This document shows positions 9,320 to 15,000 of a stretch of DNA of 15,000 nt, in pieces. Source of the stretch: Stramonita haemastoma (taxonomy: Eukaryota > Mollusca > Gastropoda > Neogastropoda > Muricidae); the NCBI GenBank assembly GCA_030674155.1, contig CM060328.1, positions 36,847,316 to 36,862,315 of the forward strand, written 5' to 3'. The position numbers were made by a program, and so were the translations under genes. Each line of letters opens with the position of its first letter. The first letter of the stretch is position 1. Below the pieces are notes generated by a model. It was not told the DNA's origin and ran no database searches. It saw nothing but the letters and a program-made list of their open reading frames with translations.

Positions 9320-9453
9320 TACGCTTTTTTAAAGACGAGGCCATTGTGTACCGGTATGAACAGATGACCACGTGCACACAGGACTGGAAGTAAAAAAAAC
9401 ATTTCAGCCTTATTTGATTATCCTTGAAATAAAAGTTAGATAATAAAAAATAA
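9320..9453 (+). mobile_element. 5'-truncated copy of the 1420-1795 SINE
   Basis: From GGCCATTGTGTACCGGTATG at 9340-9359 the sequence follows the 3' part of the first SINE: AACAGATGAC, then CACACAGGACT..TGTAAAAA-like, then TTATTTGATTATCCTTGAAATAAAAG and an A-rich tail. The matching segment in the full copy starts at about 1618. Both are in the same orientation. The head and promoter are absent, and the copy begins where the right arm of the foldback element ends. Confidence 0.75.
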
Positions 9454-9772
9454 ATGGTCTGTAGCTCGCAATAAGCAGCAAGCTTTAAATCGGATTCAGC
9501 AGTTCCATCGAAAGTCAAGGCTACACATTGGACATCGGTGTCCATAAATTTCCAGTTTAGCTGTCAAAATATTTCAAGCCTCATGTATTTTTGAATCCAT
9601 AAGAAAAAGACATAGCCCCCCCCCAAAAAAAAAACCATATAAGAAAGAAGTCTACCATTCAGCCCTCTTTTCGTGTCCCCACTGCTGTTAATGTACATCC
9701 GAACCTCTACTAAACACTCCTTTCCCTTCCTTGCCTCTCCTTCAACTTATGCTCCTCCCCACAACTACCCCC

Positions 9773-9774
<2 letters not shown>
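9454..9774. other. No gene seen
   Basis: Non-coding sequence with a C8-9/A10 run near 9617-9635 and a pyrimidine-rich stretch before the next microsatellite. Confidence 0.5.

Positions 9775-9843
<69 letters not shown>
9775..9843. repeat. (CA)n microsatellite
   Basis: About 69 bp of pure CA. Confidence 0.98.
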
Positions 9844-9846
<3 letters not shown>

Positions 9847-10452
9847 CATTTTGAAAATATACAACAGTAATGTTTTATGAAATAAATTCTTAAAAAAAGC
9901 CTACAACTGTCATAAAAATCTGAATGATGTATTTGATACCACACGGGAAATGGTATACTCCTGGAAAATCATTACACAGATTTTGCTCACAATACTGGAA
10001 AACTTGTTGCCAATTCTACCCACAAAAAAATCTTTAACAGCCCCGTTACATCAGTGGTGGCGAAAGCACAGATTTCACAACACCAATGATTATTTTTGAT
10101 GACTAGAATATTTTCAAAAAAATAATATTCAGCACGTCTGTCTACCTTAGTCAAAATTAAAACCTATCAGTTGCTTATGTTCCGATTCCTTTTTTGAGGT
10201 ATTTGACACTTCACTTCCCAACGACCATTTAGGTTATGGAACACATTTACCTATTTTCTAAGGGCAAAAACATTTTAAAAAACATTAAAAAGCATTGCTA
10301 TTTAGCATATGAGCCATGAGCACGAGCATGAGCATAAAGAGACATTGGCAGGATTGTTCTCTTTCATTGGCTTAAAAAAATCCCACAAAAAACCGTAAGC
10401 ACATTTCCAGTAAGTATTGATCTGCTACTCTTTTGCAACCTTGCCACATATT
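9844..10452. other. No gene; contains a dispersed-repeat fragment at about 10195-10265
   Basis: AT-rich. CCCAACGACCATTTAGGTTATG (10217-10238) matches the minus strand of 7986-8008, and weaker similarity extends some 20-30 bp on each side (GAGGT..TTG..ACxTCxCT before, ACAC after). Nothing else is supported. Confidence 0.5.
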
Positions 10453-10668
10453 TGGGGGGGGGGCGGGGGGCGGGGGGGGGGGGGGGGGGCGGGGGGAAGA
10501 GGGAAGGGGGGCGGGGGACGGGGGGAAGGGGGGCGGGGGGAAGAGGGAGGGGGGCGGGGGGAGGAGGGAAGGGGGGGCGGGGGGAGGAGGGAAGGGGGGG
10601 GGGGGGAGGAGGGAAGGGGGCGGTGGGAGGAGGGAAGGGGGCGGGGGAGGAGGGAAGGGGGAGGGAGT
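10453..10668 (+). repeat. G-rich minisatellite, about 8 units of 20-23 bp
   Basis: After an irregular G run, the sequence repeats a unit close to GGGGAGGAGGGAAGGGGGCGG with variation in G-run length. The plus strand is almost pure G/A with occasional C. Every unit carries several runs of three or more G, the pattern needed for G-quadruplexes. The glycine-rich and proline-rich ORFs on the two strands are artefacts. Confidence 0.95.
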
Positions 10669-10962
10669 AAAGATTTTTTAAGAGTAATCTGAAAAGTTCT
10701 TGAAAAGCCAATTTTTCTCCAACTGGCTGCATCTTTTTTCTTTTTTTCTTTTTACCACGAAGTAAAAGTGTGAACCGTATCAAAAAACAAAACAAAGCAA
10801 AAAAACACGTAGCCAAATCTTTACGACATACTCATAAAAAGCTATTTAATGAACAAAGAAGCACATCCGATTCAACTATATTATACTTCTCTTCCAGCTG
10901 CAAGATCTTAGATTGGTTTGAGGATTTTTGTTTTGGGGTATTAATCTCGTCTAGAATGTATG

Positions 10963-12367
10963 TTTATTTTTTTTTTACGAACTATCTGCAACACTAAGTT
11001 TTTCATTTGTCTGGTTGATTTTTTTTTTATATAAAACAAACCAAAAAATATTAACTAATTTATTGAAATGAATTTTTTGCACAATGTAAGTTCCATTATT
11101 ACCAAAAAATATTCTGCAAGACCGTTTCTTTGAAACTAGAAAATGCATCTGTTCAAAATTCTTAATACTAATATTCACCGATCTCCTGTATTCATATGTA
11201 ATTATTTTAAAGTTAACATGAGAGAATTTGATGTATGGAATGCTCATTTGCCATTTCGGATTGTATTTTCCAAATCAGATTAAAAAAAGAATTGTTGGTC
11301 TATGTGTAGTAATGTTACAAAACAAAGTAAACAGTATTTAAAAAAAACAAGCGCTCTGCACAGCCAGTGAAAGCAGACATATTAAAATATGCACACATTT
11401 GGAAGTGTTCTGCCTCAGAAAAACTTAGTCTTAAATATAAAAAAAAGTTTAAAGCTGGTTACATCTAACAGTTTACACAAAATGTTGAAAACAAACCAAC
11501 TAAAAAAGAGCTCAATCACTCAGAGAGAATGTCATAAAGCCCTGGCTCTAAATCTCAACACACCATTTTTCATTTGTACATGACATGTACGAGTCAACTA
11601 AACCAAGTAATTGAACGTGAATTTTGAATGGCAACTGGCACAGTAAGTTTGTATAAAATAAATGGTACCAAGTTTTCCTAATTTTTTTTTTTTACACGAG
11701 TTTTCACCAACTCATGATAAATAAAGTGTTGCATCCTATCAACACATCACTGTGTCCTGTCAACTTGCATGACAGATACAGTTGTTTTCACTTCTCTGAG
11801 ACTTAGCCTACCTGAACTACACAAACTGAACACTCATCGTTACCCTGAATCAATCAAAAAAAAAAAAAAAAACGCCAATATCTACACCGCGTGAATAAAC
11901 AGAGGTTTTTTTTGTCTGAGAAATCGTAGCTTGAATAATGTTTTGATTTAAAAAAAATTCAAATATTGCCGACATACTGTATCACACGAGCCTCATAAAC
12001 CAATGGTAAATTCAAAACCGAAACCAAAAATATACTTTTCAAAAATAAGGGCACACATTTCTGCTGGAATGTTGCAATACACAATCATTAACTATTGATA
12101 CCAGTCCTACATGAATTGTTTAAAAAAAACACCCCAAGGATGGGATGATTCCAACCAAAAAAAAAAATATGTAAAGGTAGGGATCATGAGAGTAGTATGC
12201 TGATGCAGAGTATGATGCATGCTGTCCAATGTCAACAAAAAGTGTTGAATCATACCATGATTGGACAATTTAGTTTGAAAAAACTCAATGGCTATTAAAA
12301 AAAAAAAAGCCGCCGTAAAAAAAAGTAAAGTGCGAGACCACCCCTACATTCAACACTGAAGTTTACA
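10963..12367 (-). other. Probable 3' UTR of the minus-strand gene (extent uncertain)
   Basis: This AT-rich stretch lies directly downstream of the stop codon at 12368-12370 on the minus strand and has no coding signal. Minus-strand AATAAA hexamers occur at 11059-11064 and 10963-10968 and are candidate polyadenylation signals. The true end could be nearer or farther away, so this is inferred from position only. Confidence 0.35.
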
Positions 12368-12431
12368 CTAGGTCTTTAGCACGATTCCAGTCTCCACAGT
12401 AGTTGATTGTTGGTCTTCAGCCTCCACACCC
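12368..12431 (-). CDS. Terminal coding exon of an unidentified minus-strand gene
   Basis: On the minus strand, a good acceptor (TTATCTGCTTTCAG, ending at 12432) is followed by 64 nt. These read as one nucleotide completing a split codon, then 20 codons and TAG at 12368-12370. The peptide is GVEAEDQQSTTVETGIVLKT, acidic and polar, likely a disordered C-terminal tail. The exon's first nucleotide completes codon CT|G (Leu), left open by the donor of the exon at 13247-13426. Both exons are therefore in the same frame across a phase-2 intron. I do not recognise the protein. Confidence comes from splice signals and phase agreement, not from homology. Confidence 0.6.
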
Positions 12432-12608
12432 CTGAAAGCAGATAACAGGAAAATTAAAAAGTGAAAAAGGGGGGAAATGAGGTAGGGTCGGGGGGGGGGG
12501 GGGGGGGGAGGAGAGGGAGACGGGTAGAGAGAGGAGGTGGAGTCGGGGGGGGGGGAGCAAAGAGACAACGAGAAAGGGAGGGAGGGAGGGAGGGAGGGAG
12601 GAGAGAGA

Positions 12609-12701
<93 letters not shown>

Positions 12702-13246
12702 ATTTTCTCAACAAATTGAGACTGGTCTAACAAAAAATTAAGACGAATTTCCTCTTGAATGGAAACTCTCATATCTGTTATCAACACTACTAAAATCAAA
12801 ATAGCCGTATCTCAAAATGTGCTCATTTGAACATAACACTTTGAAGAAAAAATCATAACTGCTTTCTCATAATAAAAAAAATCAACTTTTTTTTAGCTAA
12901 AGTATAAGTCATTTAATTTTACTGCCTTTAAAAATGAGAATTTATCATCATTCTCTTAACGCGCTGTCACAATACCTTCTCTATCAATTGGCTTTAAAAC
13001 AAGTCGCTCCAAACAACTGATTTTAAGCAAATCTCTCCTTTAAAGACATCAGTCACCAACATTATCTCCACACTCAACATATTTATTTCTCCGCCGACAA
13101 CTTGTCGATATATTTCAACAGAACAGCCTACTCATTCTCAGACTGCATAAACCCCATTTTTAAAAAGTCGAGTACGAGAACTGTAATTTTCGCACCTGTG
13201 TTATGTCGGAAGCATGTCTTGACTCACCCCACATGCAGGCACTTAC
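12432..13246 (-). other. Phase-2 intron, 815 bp
   Basis: The intron has a GTAAGT donor (plus-strand ACTTAC at 13241-13246) and a TTTCAG acceptor (at 12432-12437). Its 3' part on the sense strand is almost entirely pyrimidine because of the purine repeat at 12470-12702. A TTTTTAATTTT stretch about 20-30 nt before the acceptor could contain a branch point. Confidence 0.6.
12470..12702 (+). repeat. Polypurine tract: poly-G, (GGGA)n and (GA)n
   Basis: There are G runs at about 12490-12508 and 12545-12554, a (GGGA) run at about 12577-12600, and GA dinucleotides with GGA interruptions to about 12700. It is nearly all purine on the plus strand, hence CT-rich in the transcript of the minus-strand gene, and ends about 30 nt before its last acceptor. 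R/E- and S/L-rich ORFs are artefacts. Confidence 0.95.
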
Positions 13247-13426
13247 AGCATCAGTGGTAGCAACACACTGTTGACAGATTCTTCAACACAGGATTGAGGT
13301 CTGTTCCAAATGAAATGCAGATCCTGGGAAGATCTCCTTTGGCGCCCGGTTCTTTTCTCTGGATGAACATGGAACAGGGCCTGGCAATCGTCGACTTCGA
13401 CGGCACTCTCCCAGTTCACAAGGTAC
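13247..13426 (-). CDS. Internal coding exon of an unidentified minus-strand gene
   Basis: The exon is 180 nt on the minus strand, between a strong acceptor (TTCTGTTTCACCAG, ending at 13427) and a donor with consensus GTAAGT (13241-13246). It reads as one nucleotide, 59 open codons, then CT before the donor. Residues seen in order include YLVNWESAVEVDDC, FHVHPEK, a basic patch RTGRQRR, SSQDLHFIWNRPQSC and VEESVNSVLLPLM. GC content and codon use are higher and more gene-like than in the flanks. In-frame stops lie just upstream of the acceptor (TAG) and downstream of the donor (TAA), so the open frame coincides with the splice-defined exon. The preceding exon must end in phase 2 and was not found in this window. 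No family recognised. The plus strand is also open here but has poorer splice sites. Confidence 0.65.
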
Positions 13427-13809
13427 CTGGTGAAACAGAACTACACCACAACGTGAATGATAGGGAAATAGAAGAAGAGGAACAAGAGGGTAGAAAAATG
13501 GATGATTGAAATAAACAGAATTAAGCTAGACCATCAAAGAGGTAATTAAGAAGAAAAGTACAGGAGTATGAGGAGATGTAAGAAAAGAAAATGAGTAGGA
13601 ATAGAGTCTGAAAAGTGAAAAAAATAGCAAGTCTGAAGTAACAAACCTCTTGAAGTTTAAGGAGCAGAACAAAGCTACTATGGGCAGAAACAATGGACAA
13701 GGGACTCACAAAGACAAACAGATTGGACAGAAAAAGTATCCCATCGGAAAAAAAAGCCCCAGACAGATTGACACAAAATTGTATAATGTCTCACCTTTAT
13801 GTCAGAAAG
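13427..13809. other. Intron-like sequence, no exon seen
   Basis: Purine-rich on the plus strand (GAAATAGAAGAAGAGG and similar). A donor-like AAG|GTGAGA is present on the minus strand at about 13792-13800, but the frame needed to join the exon at 13247-13426 has a stop immediately before it. I do not call an exon. Confidence 0.5.
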
Positions 13810-13907
13810 GGCAGGTCCTGATGGTTGTGATCACTTGTCAGGTCAGGCACTTGATAAGGCAGGTCCTGGTGGCTGCTCTCACACTTGTCAGGTCACAGGC
13901 ACGTATG
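13810..13907. repeat. Two-copy direct repeat, 48-bp period
   Basis: GGCAGGTCCTGATGGTTGTG..CACTTGTCAGGTCAGGCAC starts at 13810. A similar copy, GGCAGGTCCTGGTGGCTGCT..CACTTGTCAGGTCACAGGCAC, starts at 13858. Confidence 0.85.
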
Positions 13908-13990
13908 ATCCACATGACTTTAACCGCCCGGTTAGGACCCATGTATCAAAGGATAACGAGGAGGAGGGATCTATCCCAAGGAAATTATAT

Positions 13991-14367
13991 GACCGCTGTA
14001 AAAGATTTAGGAATGGAGTGACAAAAATCCCAGCCCTTCAAGACTACTGTAATAATGCAAGAATGGAATGACAGGAGACACAGACCCACATTAATGATTT
14101 AACAATGAAGTAACCAGTTCATCCCCTCACGACCGCTGTAATGATTTTAAAATGCAGTGACAAGATTTTCACCCCCGTCAAGACAAATAATTTAACAATG
14201 GAGTATTTAACAATGGAGTAAAGTCCAGACTCTCGTATCCACTGAAATGATGTAAGAATGGAGTGACAAGAGTCACAGGCCCACATGACTAATGATGTAA
14301 CGAGTCCAGCCCCTCATGACCACTTGTATCAAAACCTTTGAAGATGGAGACACCAAGATCACTGGTA
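13991..14367. repeat. Degenerate minisatellite, unit about 50 bp
   Basis: Repeated variants of GACCGCTGTAATGATTTAA-AATGGAGTGACAAGAGTCC-CAGCCCCTCAT occur, with GACCrCTGTA/GACCACTTGTA starts at 13991, 14131 and 14318 and related starts at 14042, 14182 and 14237. The core AATGGAGTGACA or a near variant recurs in almost every unit. Some units are shortened to about 30-40 bp and one carries an internal duplication (GGAGTATTTAACAATGGAGTA). Divergence shows age. Short ORFs here carry no other support. Confidence 0.8.
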
Positions 14368-14399
14368 CCAGGATTGCTCTCCTCATAACTCCTCCTCCC

Positions 14400-14637
14400 C
14401 CTTTTTTGGTACTAGTTTTATTCTATTTTGGTTTAGCCAACTATTTTGTTTTCTTGAGGTTTAGTTTATCTAAGTTTTGGTTTTATTTTGTTACCTTTTA
14501 GTTTTATTTCATTTCTAAATCTATTCTCTCCTAACATTTTTTTGGGGGAGGCGGGGTTGTTTGCATTTTATATATAATTTTTTTTTTCAAAATAAATTTT
14601 TATTCGTTTTATTTTTTAAATTTTTAGTGAGGAGCAT
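14400..14637. other. T-rich tract, no gene
   Basis: Plus strand strongly T-rich with repeated TTTTGGTTTAG / TTTTAGTTTTATT motifs and a G-rich patch at 14541-14558. It ends TTTTTAAATTTTTAG, which could serve as a plus-strand acceptor. Confidence 0.5.
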
Positions 14638-14733
14638 TGGTGCAACCAGAAGCTTGGTGTCCAGTGATCGTTTGAAGACAACTGACTGGGCAGCCATGCA
14701 GAACAGACACAGACCCTCAGGAGCAAACTTTGG
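14638..14733. other. Possible exon-like island, strand unresolved
   Basis: A GC-richer stretch has open frames on both strands. On the minus strand it follows an excellent acceptor (TTTCCTTCTGCTGTAG, ending just after 14733) and reads KFAPEGLCLFCMAAQSVVFK, continuing without a clear donor. On the plus strand it follows TTTTTAG and reads DRLKTTDWAAMQNRHRPSG, then stops at TAA. It could be an exon of the minus-strand gene, an old repeat, or chance. No phase-compatible junction to the exon at 13247-13426 is convincing. Confidence 0.25.
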
Positions 14734-14849
14734 CTACAGCAGAAGGAAATAAAAGAAAAGTGAGACCAGTATATTTTGTGAGCATGGTAGACACTGCGCA
14801 GGTTCTCTTTAGAAACATGTCTGTGAACTCGAACTATTTAGTCCAGCAT

Positions 14850-15000
14850 ATCTCCGAAAACCATGAAGCTCAACAGATCTCCGAAAACATCTCCGAAAGC
14901 ATCTCCGAAAGCATCTCCGAAAACTATGAAGCACAACAGATCTCCGAAACCATCTCCGAAAACTATGAAGCACAATAGATCTCCGAAAACATCTCCGAAA
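14850..15000 (+). repeat. Composite tandem array of 12-bp units and 15-bp spacers, running off the window
   Basis: The unit ATCTCCGAAA(A/G/C)C occurs at 14850, 14877, 14889, 14901, 14913, 14940, 14952, 14979 and 14991 (last cut by the edge). A 15-bp spacer (C/T)ATGAAGC(T/A)CAA(C/T)AG separates groups of 1, 4 and 2 units at 14862-14876, 14925-14939 and 14964-14978. Both lengths are multiples of three. Read in one frame it gives ISE[N/S/T] units and (H/Y)EAQQ spacers. In the last spacer CAG is TAG, a stop. Confidence 0.93.

Noticed and set aside
10364..10816. 150-codon proline-rich frame on the minus strand and glycine-rich frames on the plus strand
   Set aside because: They are produced by the G-rich minisatellite. 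All frames are open there, and the flanks lack coding character.
12368..12799. A continuous 143-codon minus-strand frame ending at the 12368 stop
   Set aside because: Its upstream two thirds are S/L/P runs from the GA/G repeat. Only the last 21 codons after the TTTCAG acceptor look genuine.
13294..13509. Plus-strand 71-codon frame containing IVDFDGTLPVHK
   Set aside because: It is plausible-looking, but it starts at TTG, its donor (AAG|GTACCT) and acceptor are weaker than the minus-strand pair, and it is probably the antisense of the minus exon at 13247-13426.
13792..13950. An upstream exon of the minus-strand gene ending at the AAG|GTGAGA donor
   Set aside because: To join the next exon it must leave two bases of a codon. 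That frame has TAA immediately before the donor, and the stretch is a tandem repeat.
1..15000. Bacterial-type systems (CRISPR, defence islands, toxin-antitoxin, phage)
   Set aside because: Nothing supports them: there are no ORFs of normal bacterial length, no ribosome binding sites, no spacer-repeat arrays, and the repeats and splice sites are eukaryotic.

Overview
This is eukaryotic nuclear DNA from an intron-rich, AT-rich genome crowded with microsatellites and old transposable elements. A marine invertebrate, probably a gastropod mollusc, is my best guess. It rests on the tRNA-headed SINE whose body resembles molluscan SINEs, the abundance of long (CA)n/(GA)n tracts, the piggyBac-like element with TTAA ends and the LINE type. 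There is no long ORF and no operon, CRISPR array, rRNA or canonical tRNA gene. Most of the window is intergenic, intronic or UTR sequence.

Layout, left to right. 1-192: simple repeats. 1420-1795: a full-length tRNA-derived SINE with good Pol III A and B boxes. 1847-1943: GA/G tract. 3714-4828: a non-autonomous piggyBac-like transposon with TTAA at both ends, two complementary subterminal palindromes and a relic of an acidic transposase N-terminus. 5338-5409: (CT)n. 5731-6279: a roughly 290-bp tandem duplication with embedded CG/CA tracts. About 6310-7500: a dead LINE reverse-transcriptase C-terminus on the minus strand. About 7960-8262: a probable second SINE type on the minus strand. 9120-9318: a foldback/MITE-like inverted repeat with a telomere-like core, abutting a 5'-truncated copy of the first SINE (9320-9453). 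10453-10668: a G-rich minisatellite.

The only host gene I can support is on the minus strand. Two coding exons (13247-13426 and 12368-12431) have good splice sites, join in matching phase and end in a stop codon. They form the C-terminal 80 residues of a protein I do not recognise. The 815-bp intron between them carries a tract of more than 200 nt that is pyrimidine-rich in the transcript and ends about 30 nt before the last acceptor. Sequence below 12368 is probably its 3' UTR for some distance.

From 13800 to the right edge there are three tandem-repeat systems: a 48-bp direct repeat, a decayed minisatellite of about 50 bp, and a 12-bp/15-bp composite array that runs off the window and reads as ISE[N/S/T] repeats. 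I found no convincing new molecular system. The most interesting items are the paired palindromes of the piggyBac-like element, the foldback element, the G-rich minisatellite, the pyrimidine-tract intron and the codon-periodic repeat at the right edge.
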